A DNA stretch of 42,608 nucleotides from JABDAD01 sp964409695 (GTDB lineage: Bacteria; Pseudomonadota; Alphaproteobacteria; Rickettsiales; Rickettsiaceae): the NCBI GenBank assembly GCA_964409695.1, contig CAYPDX010000005.1, forward strand, positions 1 to 42,608, given 5' to 3'. Under the pieces are notes generated by a model that was not told the DNA's origin, searched no databases, and saw nothing but the letters and a program-made list of their open reading frames with translations. The position numbers were made by a program, and so were the translations under genes. This document shows, piece by piece, positions 23,271 to 32,060 of the stretch (position 1 is the stretch's first letter; the number at the start of each line of letters is the position of its first letter).

Positions 23271-24482
23271 TCAGAATTCCACCTTTGTACCTATAATAAA
23301 CAAAGTCCCCTTATGCGATTGTTTTTTTGCGTTAATAACGTTTTTATAACCACTCGCTTTGAAATATGTCACTTCTGCATAAGGCAATAATCCTGGAGCT
23401 AATTTGTAATCCGCTCCTAAAGTTGCTGCAGTCAAACTATTCTTATTATGACCACTTGTTATAAAAGTTAAGCTTGTACTAAGCTTTGCAAATTTATATC
23501 TTCCGCCTATTCCGTAAACTTCTGATGTTCTATTTAGATCTTGTGATGATGTTAGACTTTTCATATAATTTCCATACGAACCTGATACGGAAAATTTACC
23601 ATAATCTACCTGCGCACCTAGCATATAGTTTCTTAGATTTTTAACTTTAGGATTTAATGCCAGGCCATATTTTGTTATTCTTGTAATTGCTTTATTATCT
23701 CTAGGACTTGCTTTTCCTCTCCCCATCTCTCCTACTGCCGATAATTTTATACCAAAATCTTTCGCTAAAGATGCTTTATAGGTCAGGCCTCCAGAAACGC
23801 CATTTTTAACAGCATATATATAATTATTTGATGATGGCCCTCCGCCATGCACTGGGACATGATTTAGAGTAGAATAACCAACATTTGAGCTATCTGGCAC
23901 ATAACTTATGCCAAATTGAAATCCTTTAACTTCTGGGGTATAATATGTAATTTTTCTTGAAAACTCGCTTTGGTCTCCTATTCTCATTTTTTGATCTAGA
24001 AAACTACCGTAATTCATAACTAAAGGAATACCGCCAAGAATATCTCCTCTCACCCACACATCCCACATTCCAGCCGTAGCTGTAGCAATCGAAAATGGCG
24101 ATATTCTCATTTTTGTCATTGCACTTTTGTCCGAACCAACTTCTAAACGCCCACCATCACTTTCAAAATAAATACCTGATTGAAACTTCCTTGAAGATCG
24201 CGCTGTTGTTGCAATTGCTATTTTTGCTCCATATAAAAAGCCACTGTCTAATTTATTAGACACATCCGCGGCAAGATTTGCTGTCGAGAAAAATGCATTA
24301 TTTTTTACATTTCTAGTAAGTTTTTCTGATGAATTAGATTTTAGATACCCTGCTTGAAAATCGAATTGGCCAGAAAGCTTTGCGACCAAATCATTTGCAA
24401 AAACAGAGGAAGCCTCTAATAAACACGATGAAATTACAATAAACTTTATAGTTTTTTTAATGATTTTTACAAAATTTATCAT
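23271..24482 (-). CDS. Gram-negative porin family outer-membrane protein
   Basis: Predicted trimeric-type 16-stranded porin of 403 residues. I choose the ATG at 24482 because GGAG lies six bases upstream; it gives MINFVKIIKKTIKFIVISSC as the start of the signal peptide, cleaved near SSVFA|ND. Mature features typical of the family are an N-terminal strand KLSGQFDFQAGYL, repeated GxxYxF-like strands (FQFGISYVPDS, SVSGSYGNYM), the segment GRLEVGSDKSAMTKM near the expected constriction loop, and a C-terminal strand LFIIGTKVEF ending in Phe. Passive uptake of small solutes is the likely role. It follows the serine-hydrolase gene but is separated from it by a strong palindrome. Confidence 0.82.
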   Translation of the reverse strand: MINFVKIIKKTIKFIVISSCLLEASSVFANDLVAKLSGQFDFQAGYLKSNSSEKLTRNVKNNAFFSTANLAADVSNKLDSGFLYGAKIAIATTARSSRKFQSGIYFESDGGRLEVGSDKSAMTKMRISPFSIATATAGMWDVWVRGDILGGIPLVMNYGSFLDQKMRIGDQSEFSRKITYYTPEVKGFQFGISYVPDSSNVGYSTLNHVPVHGGGPSSNNYIYAVKNGVSGGLTYKASLAKDFGIKLSAVGEMGRGKASPRDNKAITRITKYGLALNPKVKNLRNYMLGAQVDYGKFSVSGSYGNYMKSLTSSQDLNRTSEVYGIGGRYKFAKLSTSLTFITSGHNKNSLTAATLGADYKLAPGLLPYAEVTYFKASGYKNVINAKKQSHKGTLFIIGTKVEF

Positions 24483-24564
24483 AATTTTCTCCATAGTTAA
24501 ATATATGAAATATACTTATACAGATATGCTGAGTAAGTTTCAAATGGAATTTAAATAAGACAAT

Positions 24565-24599
24565 TCCCAGATTAAATCAACTAGTGATTTAATCTGGGA
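24565..24599 (-). repeat. Perfect 14-bp palindrome downstream of serine hydrolase
   Basis: TCCCAGATTAAATC and GATTTAATCTGGGA flank a seven-base loop AACTAGT. It begins nine bases beyond the hydrolase stop, so it can fold in its 3' UTR, but no strong T run follows. The arm sequence is the same as the terminal sequence of the R elements (CCCAGATTAAATC in copy A), so it may be an R terminus or solo remnant rather than a simple terminator. Confidence 0.7.
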
Positions 24600-24607
24600 T
24601 AATAGTA

Positions 24608-25807
24608 CTAGTTTACAGACACGGGAAAATCCAGGCTCCAAATAACATCCCTTAGGAAACCAATATCAAATTGATTCGCTGAATTTTTATAATCAACTTT
24701 TCCTGCCATTTCAGGCGTTTCATAAATCATAATATTACTTAATATTGCAAAATATATGTCGCTTGCTGGAATGTAACCATGTTCGCTTCTAATAGCTACA
24801 GCCCTTCCTGAATGGTAATAAACTATCCTTCCATCGTCAAGAGTGTGAATATATACTCCATAACCGCTCATAACATTCTTAACGAATGAATCATGTGCTT
24901 CAGTGTATGGCGTTGTCATTAATTTATAAGAATATTCTGAAACAACATCTCCATTATGGAAGGCTCTGTTCCATTTTACAAGATCCGAAACTGTTGAAAT
25001 AACACCTCCATCTGAAAATGGTACAACGAAGAAATCAACCTTAGCTGGAATAAATTTTGGATCTATACCTGTTGGAATTGCAAAATATCTTTTTGGGAAA
25101 TTAGGAAGCTGATCATTTTGAAATTTTACAGCCTCATCAAAACTAGCCATTCTAGTATCATTCATCCCAAGTGAATCAAAGAATTCATTCCTAAATATTG
25201 ATGCTATATCTTGTTTTGTTAAAGATTCGATAATTATACCTAGGAAAAAATAACCTGTATTTGTATATAGATACTTAGTTCCAGGCTCATGAGTTAAAGG
25301 AGTTTGAGCTGCAAACTCTGCTATTAGATGTTTTATTTTATTATGACCAATTGCAATATCAAATTTTAAAGCTGGAATATATTCAGCAATTCCACTTGTA
25401 TGAGTTAAAAGCTGATGAATCGTCACTTTATTCGCCCATGCTGGCATTGGGGTATTAGTCCACCAATCCGAATCTGATGGCAAGAATTTTGCTAAAGTAT
25501 CTTCAACAGATAAGATTCCTCTCTCTTGAAGCCTTAAAATCATGGCGGCCGTCATCTGCTTTGTACCCGAAGCAATTGGCATTTGTTGTTTTTCTTCTAA
25601 ATTAATATTTTTTTCTCTATCGAAAAATCCTTGAGCGCCATGCGCTATAATTTTATCATTATGAGCAACCAAATAGGTAGCGCTTATATCTTTATGATTT
25701 GTAAAAAATTCGCTAAATTTTTTATTCGCCTCATCATTTAAACTAGAGCCCGTACAAGCAACGAGAATAAATAATAATATACCTAAGAATTTTGAATGTA
25801 ATTTCAT
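24608..25807 (-). CDS. Serine beta-lactamase-like hydrolase, lipoprotein
   Basis: Class C beta-lactamase/penicillin-binding-protein-like hydrolase (Pfam Beta-lactamase family), 399 residues. The N-terminus is a lipoprotein signal with lipobox LVAC and acylated Cys18, so it should be membrane anchored. Active-site motifs are SGTK (Ser80, Lys83), YTN (Tyr181, Asn183) and YHSGRAV near residue 330 as the third box. Such proteins are usually D-alanyl-D-alanine peptidases or esterases, not necessarily drug-inactivating enzymes. It ends 14 bases upstream of aspS on the same strand's downstream side and may share its transcript. Substrate cannot be told. Confidence 0.85.
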   Translation of the reverse strand: MKLHSKFLGILLFILVACTGSSLNDEANKKFSEFFTNHKDISATYLVAHNDKIIAHGAQGFFDREKNINLEEKQQMPIASGTKQMTAAMILRLQERGILSVEDTLAKFLPSDSDWWTNTPMPAWANKVTIHQLLTHTSGIAEYIPALKFDIAIGHNKIKHLIAEFAAQTPLTHEPGTKYLYTNTGYFFLGIIIESLTKQDIASIFRNEFFDSLGMNDTRMASFDEAVKFQNDQLPNFPKRYFAIPTGIDPKFIPAKVDFFVVPFSDGGVISTVSDLVKWNRAFHNGDVVSEYSYKLMTTPYTEAHDSFVKNVMSGYGVYIHTLDDGRIVYYHSGRAVAIRSEHGYIPASDIYFAILSNIMIYETPEMAGKVDYKNSANQFDIGFLRDVIWSLDFPVSVN

Positions 25808-25820
25808 AAAGACTACCTTA

Positions 25821-27641
25821 TTATTGTTTGTTTTTCTTTTCTATTTCATTCCTTACAGATGGAGAGAGCATAATATTTAGCTCTTTAAGCTGTTTATCCT
25901 CAACATAGGCTGGTGCATCCATAAGTAAATCCTCAGCTTGTTGATTTAATGGAAATGCTATTACTTCCCTGATATTTGGTGCATCAGCTAGCAGCATCAC
26001 CATTCTGTCAATTCCTGGGGCAATCCCACCATGTGGTGGCGCTCCGTAAGTAAACGCTTTGATCATGCCACCGAATCTTTTATCCACAGTTTCTCTACTA
26101 TAACCTGCAATCTCAAACGCTTTATACATAAGCTCTGGCTTATGATTTCTAATAGCTCCGCTTGAAAGTTCTATACCATTACAAACTATATCATATTGAT
26201 ATGCTGTTATTTCAAGTAATTCTTCCTTAGTTTTGGCATTAGTTAAAGCATCAATTCCGCCATGAGGCATTGAGAATGGATTATGACTAAAATCTATTTT
26301 ATTCTCTTGCTCATTCCATTCATAAAATGGGAAATCTACGATCCAACAGAATTTGAAGCAATTTTCCTCAATTAACCCAAGCTCGTGTCCAAGCTTAATA
26401 CGAACCTTGCCAGCAAGCTTTGCTGCCTTAAGTTCAGAATCGCTAGAGAAAAATACGCTATCTCCCGAGTTAAGCCTAGCTAATTTTTTTAATTCTAAAA
26501 GCTTTTCCTCGGTTAAAAATTTGGCAACAGGACCTTTAGCAGACCCATCTTCAGCAAATTGGATGTAGCCGAGACCACCAGCGCCTTCTGATATAGCAAA
26601 TTCTATCATTGAATCAAAAAACTTTCTAGAAAGAGCCGAAGCTTTTGGAGCAGGAATTGCTCTAACAACGCTACCCTTCTTGATATTTTCGCGGAAAATT
26701 GTGAAGTCAGAATCTTTAAATATTTCCGTAACATCAGAAATTTCTATTGGATTACGCAAGTCTGGTTTATCTGAACCATACTTAAGCATCGCATCACTAT
26801 ATTTTATTCTTGGGAATGATATTCCAGTTACTGATTTATTTTTTGCAAATTTCGTAAATACACCATGCATAACTGGTTCAATAGCAGCAAAAACATCATC
26901 TTGTGTTACAAAAGACATTTCAACATCTAATTGGTAAAATTCACCTGGTGATCTATCTGCCCTCGCATCTTCGTCCCTAAAGCATGGAGCAATTTGAAAA
27001 TATTTATCAAAGACAGAAACCATAAGCACTTGTTTGAATTGCTGAGGAGCCTGCGGGAGAGCATAAAATTTCCCAGGATGCATACGGCTCGGTACCAAAA
27101 AATCCCTAGCCCCTTCAGGAGAACTTGCTGTTAAAATAGGAGTTTGAAACTCCATAAAACCTTGATCTGTCATAAGTCTTCTTACTTCAGCTATAACTTC
27201 AGACCTTAAAATAATATTTGCGTGAAGGTTTTCACGTCTTAAATCTAAAAATCTATATTTGAGTCTTAAATCCTCAGGAGCATCCTGATCCATATTCACC
27301 ATAAAAGGTAAAGGTTCCGCTTCTGACTCAAGAATATAACTATCTACTCTAACTTCTATCTCACCGCTAGGTAATGCTTTGTTTATGGTTTCGGCTGAAC
27401 GAGCCACCACTTCGCCTTCAATAGTGATTACACTTTCAGAACGAAGCCTTGAAGCAACATCCATCAATTCTTTATTATTATCAGTAAAAAGTAGCTGGGT
27501 GATACCATAATGATCTCTAAGATCAATGAATAGTAAATTACCATGATCTCTCCTTCTATGGACCCAACCTGATAATTTTACTTTCTTTCCAACATTTTCT
27601 GATCTAAGTTGTCCACAATTGTGACTTCTAAACTGATGCAT
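25821..27641 (-). CDS. aspS: Aspartyl-tRNA synthetase (bacterial type)
   Basis: Class II synthetase that charges tRNA-Asp. The 606-residue length, with an N-terminal OB-fold anticodon-binding domain (VKLSGWVHRRRDHGNLLFID), a catalytic domain and a GAD insertion domain, marks the bacterial form. Motif 2 is FRDEDARADRSPGEFYQLDV; motif 3 is GGIAPGIDRMVMLLADAPNI with REVIAFP following. EFQTPILTASSPEGARDFLV is the usual substrate-binding segment. In alphaproteobacteria this enzyme is often non-discriminating and works with GatCAB; that cannot be decided here. It is divergent from rnd. Confidence 0.97.
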   Translation of the reverse strand: MHQFRSHNCGQLRSENVGKKVKLSGWVHRRRDHGNLLFIDLRDHYGITQLLFTDNNKELMDVASRLRSESVITIEGEVVARSAETINKALPSGEIEVRVDSYILESEAEPLPFMVNMDQDAPEDLRLKYRFLDLRRENLHANIILRSEVIAEVRRLMTDQGFMEFQTPILTASSPEGARDFLVPSRMHPGKFYALPQAPQQFKQVLMVSVFDKYFQIAPCFRDEDARADRSPGEFYQLDVEMSFVTQDDVFAAIEPVMHGVFTKFAKNKSVTGISFPRIKYSDAMLKYGSDKPDLRNPIEISDVTEIFKDSDFTIFRENIKKGSVVRAIPAPKASALSRKFFDSMIEFAISEGAGGLGYIQFAEDGSAKGPVAKFLTEEKLLELKKLARLNSGDSVFFSSDSELKAAKLAGKVRIKLGHELGLIEENCFKFCWIVDFPFYEWNEQENKIDFSHNPFSMPHGGIDALTNAKTKEELLEITAYQYDIVCNGIELSSGAIRNHKPELMYKAFEIAGYSRETVDKRFGGMIKAFTYGAPPHGGIAPGIDRMVMLLADAPNIREVIAFPLNQQAEDLLMDAPAYVEDKQLKELNIMLSPSVRNEIEKKNKQ

Positions 27642-27707
27642 AATTTTTTCTTATACTTACAAGATAATAAGCTATATATATTAAATGAATAACCAAGGCA
27701 AATAAAA

Positions 27708-28556
27708 ATGTTAATTATCACAAGTACATTAGAACTTGAAAAACTAGTAGAACAGCTCCAAAACGAAGCCCTTATTGGGATTGATACAGAGTTCGTAAGG
27801 AGAACAACATATCATGCAAAATTGGGATTAATTCAAATTGCTACAAAAACAAACACATATCTTATCGATCCACTTAAACTTGACCTAACTTGCTTTGGAA
27901 AAATACTATCTGATAAGAAAATTACAAAAATCTTTCATGCCCCAAGCCAAGATGTTGCGATTTTTCATCAAATACTTGGGATTTGCATTAATAATGTTTT
28001 TGATACTCAAGAAGCTGCAAAATATTGTGGTATAAAGCCTCAAATAAGCTACCAAGAAATATGCAAAATAGTTTTAGAGGTAGAGATTGAAAAGGAACAG
28101 CAATTTAGAGACTGGTTGGAAAGGCCAATAGCCGAAGATATGCTTATTTATGCAGCGCAAGATGTTCAGTATTTACTTCCATTATATGAAAGACTTAAAA
28201 AGGAAATGCAGGCCTATTACTCTGTTGAAAAATTTCTTTCAAATATGGAAATCTATAATGACAAAGAATATTATAAGCCAAATATTGAAAAACTAGTTCA
28301 TAAAATTAGAGCAGAGAATAAATCTCCTAAATTTGTACATAAATTACAAATGATAACTGCTTTCAGAGAAGAGGCGGCTGCAGCTCAAGATGTTCCTCGC
28401 CAATATATTTTAAAGGATGAAGATATAGTTTTAATTGCAAAAAAACTTCCTCAAAATACTGAAGATTTCAAAAAATTAGGCATAAGCTCAAAACTTACAT
28501 CCTACCATATGCAAGAGTTATTTGATCTGTGTATTGGGATAAAAGAAATTGGATGA
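27708..28556 (+). CDS. rnd: Ribonuclease D-like 3'-5' exonuclease
   Basis: DEDD-family exoribonuclease that trims tRNA precursors and other stable RNA. The 282-residue protein has Exo I LIGIDTEFVRRTTYHAKLGL, Exo II KIFHAPSQDVAIFHQILG and Exo III DMLIYAAQDVQYLLPLYERL, with Asp and Tyr in the expected YAAQDVQYL arrangement. A single HRDC-like domain follows at about residues 195-280. It is shorter than the E. coli enzyme (about 375 residues) because the second HRDC domain is absent, as in other alphaproteobacterial RNase D. AAGG lies nine bases before the ATG. Confidence 0.91.
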   Translation: MLIITSTLELEKLVEQLQNEALIGIDTEFVRRTTYHAKLGLIQIATKTNTYLIDPLKLDLTCFGKILSDKKITKIFHAPSQDVAIFHQILGICINNVFDTQEAAKYCGIKPQISYQEICKIVLEVEIEKEQQFRDWLERPIAEDMLIYAAQDVQYLLPLYERLKKEMQAYYSVEKFLSNMEIYNDKEYYKPNIEKLVHKIRAENKSPKFVHKLQMITAFREEAAAAQDVPRQYILKDEDIVLIAKKLPQNTEDFKKLGISSKLTSYHMQELFDLCIGIKEIG

Positions 28557-28573
28557 TCCTATAGCGAATTCAT

Positions 28574-29941
28574 CTATGTACTTATACGCCTAGGAACATG
28601 AGTAGTTTTACCTTCAACCCTTGCTTTATGGGTCTCTACAAATTTACCCGAATGCCCGTTAGCTTGTTTCTTATGCGAAGAATTATGAGAGGCACTTTTT
28701 TCATCTCCCTTTACTGGCCCTGAAACTTCATGACCTTCCTTAAGCACATGACGAGCAATTGCATTATCCTTAGAAGCGTCGTGGCTTGTTTGCTTAGAGA
28801 GAACATTCAAATCAAGATTTAACGGTTTATTTTCTGGTAGTGGAGCTTGTCTAAAAATCTTCACCCTTACAAATTCTCCAGCTGAATCAATTGCAGATTT
28901 GATTTTATTGAAAAATTTATTTTCAGAAATAGGTTTATATTTGAATTTTAAGAACCCTTCCTTAGCCTCTTGTTTTTCTTTGTATTCCTCACCAGTTTTT
29001 ACGTAATCACTCTTATAAATCATTAAATCAGCTCTTCCCCATTGGGAAGATTTAGTCCAAGCTGGTTTCTCAATTCCGGGACTTAAATCCACAAATTCTG
29101 TTGGGTTACTTAGAATAAATCGATCTCCAACTTTATCTAAGAACTTATTACGAAACGCAAAATTTTCTGCATAAGAAGGGTGCGTCGCAGACCCAACATA
29201 CACACATGGACGCCCATTTATATAATGTAATTTACTTGCATCAACTTTTCTCGCTCCAGACCTACCATGAGAAAAAGTTTGCATATGGTCTACTCCGGCT
29301 TTTCCACTATCATCTATTTTTACCTTAACATATACACCTTCCCAATCACCAGCGTGTACAGCAAAATCTTTAAGTTTTTTAGACAATTTCTCTGGCAAGA
29401 GTTTATATAACCAATTAGTCCCAGGAATCGCACCGCTTAAAGGATAGAAACATTCATATCTAATAATCGCTCCATCTTTAGTAGGGACATATGAAGTATA
29501 TACAGGAGCTTTAACCTCTCTACCATCCGGTTTATTACCACCTATATCTACTTTTTCTCCAAGTTTATAACCAAATTTTTTCTCATTGAATGTCAAAAGA
29601 TGATCAATAGATCTTTTTGTACCGCCTCTACCTGATTCTAATTTGTTTTCGTTCTCAAGATAATCTATAACAGGCTCCTTTTCAAAACCCTTAATATCAA
29701 ATTCACCTCCAGGAAAGAAATTATGTTGTATTAGATCATATTCGGCGAATTCATCATCATTTAATTCTGTAGGATGTTTTCTATAATGCTCGATCTTTGC
29801 CGTTAGAACATTCTTTGCATATTCTTCCGGAGAAGTAGGAAAGATATACTCATCCTTGTCAAAACAAAAATTAGGGCAAAATTTTGCTGTTATTTCTTTC
29901 TTATGATCTATAGCAAATTGCTGAGCTGCAGTTTTTGACAT
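28574..29941 (-). CDS. Vps62-like (DUF946) domain protein, candidate secreted effector
   Basis: 455 residues from the ATG at 29941, chosen because GAG lies six bases upstream; an earlier in-frame ATG at 29995 has no ribosome-binding site. The central region resembles the Vps62/DUF946 family known from fungi, plants and some bacteria: APVYTSYVPTKDGAIIRYEC, then HAGDWEGVYVKVKID, then a histidine-rich SHGRSGARK, then YVGSATHPSYAENF. Residues 1-150 are a charged helical region without known motif. The last 90 residues are Lys/His/Ser-rich and apparently disordered, ending VPRRIST; a basic C-terminus is common in type IV secretion substrates. There is no signal peptide. The family's biochemical role is unclear, so none is assigned. 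Confidence 0.68.
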   Translation of the reverse strand: MSKTAAQQFAIDHKKEITAKFCPNFCFDKDEYIFPTSPEEYAKNVLTAKIEHYRKHPTELNDDEFAEYDLIQHNFFPGGEFDIKGFEKEPVIDYLENENKLESGRGGTKRSIDHLLTFNEKKFGYKLGEKVDIGGNKPDGREVKAPVYTSYVPTKDGAIIRYECFYPLSGAIPGTNWLYKLLPEKLSKKLKDFAVHAGDWEGVYVKVKIDDSGKAGVDHMQTFSHGRSGARKVDASKLHYINGRPCVYVGSATHPSYAENFAFRNKFLDKVGDRFILSNPTEFVDLSPGIEKPAWTKSSQWGRADLMIYKSDYVKTGEEYKEKQEAKEGFLKFKYKPISENKFFNKIKSAIDSAGEFVRVKIFRQAPLPENKPLNLDLNVLSKQTSHDASKDNAIARHVLKEGHEVSGPVKGDEKSASHNSSHKKQANGHSGKFVETHKARVEGKTTHVPRRIST

Positions 29942-30152
29942 ATATAACTCTAATAATTTGTAGATATAGTACAATCTCATGAGCTCTTCTAACATTACTA
30001 GATAGAATTATTTAAGATAAATTTTTATGAAGAGTGTAAAAAAACAATAATTTTATGAGGGAGCTACAAGAACTTTATTACTTCTCAACAAAGAAGTATA
30101 CAGAATCTTTCATTTGTCATTTTATTATAATAGCAACTCAAAATGCAAATTT

Positions 30153-30416
30153 ATGTCTAAACCAACAAGAGAAGAAATTATTGCACTAGGTGATGCAATA
30201 GATCAAAAAGGCTTAGATAGAGTCAAAGCTTTTGTAAAAGAGGCAGAAGAAAGAAAAGTGTCAGGACATGCCAGAAATACTAACTCTGTAGATGAAGCTG
30301 CCTTTGCTAAGGTAACATCTTTAGTTGGGAAAATAAGGAAACAAACAACTAAAACTGGACATACAAGTACACCATTACCTCAGGAGAAAACGATGTCGCT
30401 AGGTGCACAACGCTAA
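30153..30416 (+). CDS. Small hypothetical protein (87 residues)
   Basis: Unrecognised, soluble, charged. From the ATG at 30153 it reads MSKPTREEIIALGDAIDQKG, a helical N-terminal half (DRVKAFVKEAEERKVSG) and a flexible Thr/Lys-rich tail. An upstream in-frame start at 30114 would add 13 residues without better initiation context. It is divergent from the Vps62-like gene, 211 bases away, and followed by a palindromic terminator-like repeat. The MSK start is shared with the Vps62-like, acidic and 150-residue hypothetical proteins. Confidence 0.5.
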   Translation: MSKPTREEIIALGDAIDQKGLDRVKAFVKEAEERKVSGHARNTNSVDEAAFAKVTSLVGKIRKQTTKTGHTSTPLPQEKTMSLGAQR

Positions 30417-30424
30417 AAAAAAAG

Positions 30425-30500
30425 TCTGGATCCCGCATCAAGTGCGGGATGACGAGTTTTTTTGACTAATCAGTAAAATGCAATCCAATTTTGGATCTTG
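30425..30500 (+). repeat. Right half of the MITE-like element, acting as a terminator hairpin
   Basis: GTCTGGATCCCGCATCAAGT through GCGGGATGACGAG, then TTTTTTT and AAAATGCAATCCAATTTT, matches the right half of the element at 23050-23259. ATCCCGCA (30430-30437) and TGCGGGAT (30443-30450) form a perfect 8-bp stem with loop TCAAG, followed six bases later by seven T. It sits directly after the small gene's stop and before the converging BI-1 gene, where a terminator is expected. Confidence 0.82.
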
Positions 30501-30506
30501 ATATTA

Positions 30507-31250
30507 CTACTGCCTGCGGTCTCCGAAGAAACGTAGCATATATAAGAAAAGATTCAAGAAATCCAGGTATAGAGTAAAAGCTCCTACAATAGCATATTTT
30601 TGAGCAAATTCTCCACCACCGACGCTATAATACATATCTTTTAAACGTTGCGTATCCCAAGCAGTAAGACCCATAAAAAGGAACACTCCAAGGAATGAGA
30701 GAGCGAAATCCACAGCAGGACTTTGCATAAACATATTCACAAGCGAAGCTATAATTAAGCCAAAGATTCCCATTCTTAAAAATGACCCCATAGATGTAAG
30801 ATCACGCTTTGTTGTATAACCATATATGCTCATAGAGCCAAACGTACCAGCTGTAATAAAGAAGGTCTTAGCTATAGAAGCCCCTGTATATACAAATCCA
30901 AGAGTTGAAAGTGATATACCCGTCACCGCCGCATATACCCAAAAAAGCATTTGCGCTTTCTCTATGCTCATCTTGCCAATACCAAAGAAAAAATACATTG
31001 CGATTCCAATTGGCGCAAAAAGAACAAGGTATCCAAGTCCTGTATAACCAATTAACATTCCATTAGGAGCTATATTAAAAACTAGCTGCGCTAAAGCAGG
31101 TATGGACATAAAGCCATATGCCATAATTGCCGAAATCATAAGACCCATAGTCATGATATTATATATATTGAGCATATATTTTCTAAGACCTTCGTCATAA
31201 GTCTGACGACTGCTAGTTGCGAATACTCCGCTAAACATGTTTGATGCCAT
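30507..31250 (-). CDS. Bax inhibitor-1/YccA family membrane protein
   Basis: Seven-helix inner-membrane protein of 247 residues related to YccA, YbhL and eukaryotic Bax inhibitor-1, implicated in FtsH regulation or ion leak. Membrane segments are visible from residue 27 onward (IYNIMTMGLMISAIMAYGFM) to the last (IVGAFTLYLDFLNLFLYMLR). The conserved end AWDTQRLKDMYYSVG and YLDFLNLFLYMLRFFG with the di-aspartyl pH sensor region is typical. It is convergent with the small hypothetical gene. Such genes are common in Rickettsiales; a direct anti-apoptotic role in a host is not shown. Confidence 0.93.
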   Translation of the reverse strand: MASNMFSGVFATSSRQTYDEGLRKYMLNIYNIMTMGLMISAIMAYGFMSIPALAQLVFNIAPNGMLIGYTGLGYLVLFAPIGIAMYFFFGIGKMSIEKAQMLFWVYAAVTGISLSTLGFVYTGASIAKTFFITAGTFGSMSIYGYTTKRDLTSMGSFLRMGIFGLIIASLVNMFMQSPAVDFALSFLGVFLFMGLTAWDTQRLKDMYYSVGGGEFAQKYAIVGAFTLYLDFLNLFLYMLRFFGDRRQ

Positions 31251-31598
31251 AATCTACCTATTTTTTATTCTTATAGTTATAATATAGTTATTAATTATCG
31301 TTTTTGCAAGAGGTTCAGATAATACCAACTTATAAGTTAGGTAAGATATTTAATTTATAACAAAATTAAAATTCTAGAAAAGTCTTTGTTTGATAAGAAA
31401 GGCCATATGACACATTCCGTACGCAAGGCCCAAAAAATTGGTATACCAAAATTGAAAGAGCAAAAAAAATTGTCTATTGATATAAAAAGCTTAAATCCAG
31501 CACTAATGAAGACTGGCACGACATAAAACAAAACCTTATCCGAAGCTATTATACTTTCCAAGCTACATATAGAAGCTATTAATACTAGAGTAGAAAAC
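31251..31598. other. Intergenic region of 348 bases with possible decayed ORF
   Basis: No gene is supported here. On the + strand a frame open from about 31345 to 31523 encodes a basic peptide (MTHSVRKAQKIGIPKLKEQK and beyond, 39 codons from the only ATG at 31415) that lacks a ribosome-binding site. It may be a remnant of a small DNA-binding or antitoxin-like gene, but I cannot name it. The rest is AT-rich spacer between the BI-1 gene and nrdR; no repeat of the R or MITE-like type was found. Confidence 0.35.
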
Positions 31599-32057
31599 CT
31601 AAACGCTTTTCTTTTTCAGTTGATTTATGAATTTAGAGAAATCTTGTACATTCATAAAATCCTTATAAACAGAGGCGAATCTTATATAAGCAACTTCGTC
31701 AATCCCAGCAAGTTCTGTTAAAATTAAATCACCAATTTTACGGGTTGGAATTTCTACTTCTGTACCAGACTCAAGTATTCCGCATATATGGTTCACAATC
31801 CTATCAACCTGCTTATCCTCAGCATTTCTTTTTCGCATAGCAGTTGCTATAGAATTATATATTTTGCTCTTTTCAAATGGCTTTTTAATACCGGATCTTT
31901 TTATTACGTATAATTCTTTGAGATGAGGAACCTCATATGTAGAAAATCTTACTTTACAGTTTGAACAATATCTTCTGCGCCTTACTGAAAGCGAGCTTCC
32001 AGATGTTCTTGAATCTTTAACCACTGTTTCTTCATTGTAGCAAAATGGACATTTCAT
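31599..32057 (-). CDS. nrdR: Transcriptional repressor NrdR
   Basis: Zinc-finger and ATP-cone repressor that switches ribonucleotide reductase genes according to nucleotide levels. The 152-residue protein has the zinc ribbon with Cys3, Cys6, Cys31 and Cys34 around SLSVRRRRYCSNC, then an ATP-cone (VIKRSGIKKPFEKSKIYNSI) and the end segment VAYIRFASVYKDFMNVQDF. Length and motifs are standard. It follows the MFS gene by three bases and is the last gene of the leftward run that begins at 36.8 kb. The nrd genes it should regulate are not in view. Confidence 0.95.
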   Translation of the reverse strand: MKCPFCYNEETVVKDSRTSGSSLSVRRRRYCSNCKVRFSTYEVPHLKELYVIKRSGIKKPFEKSKIYNSIATAMRKRNAEDKQVDRIVNHICGILESGTEVEIPTRKIGDLILTELAGIDEVAYIRFASVYKDFMNVQDFSKFINQLKKKSV

Positions 32058-32060
32058 CTT

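Noticed and set aside
31355..31561. Leftward 68-codon frame in the BI-1/nrdR gap
   Set aside because: No ribosome-binding site and no recognisable motif; the hydrophobic composition is typical of antisense AT-rich sequence.
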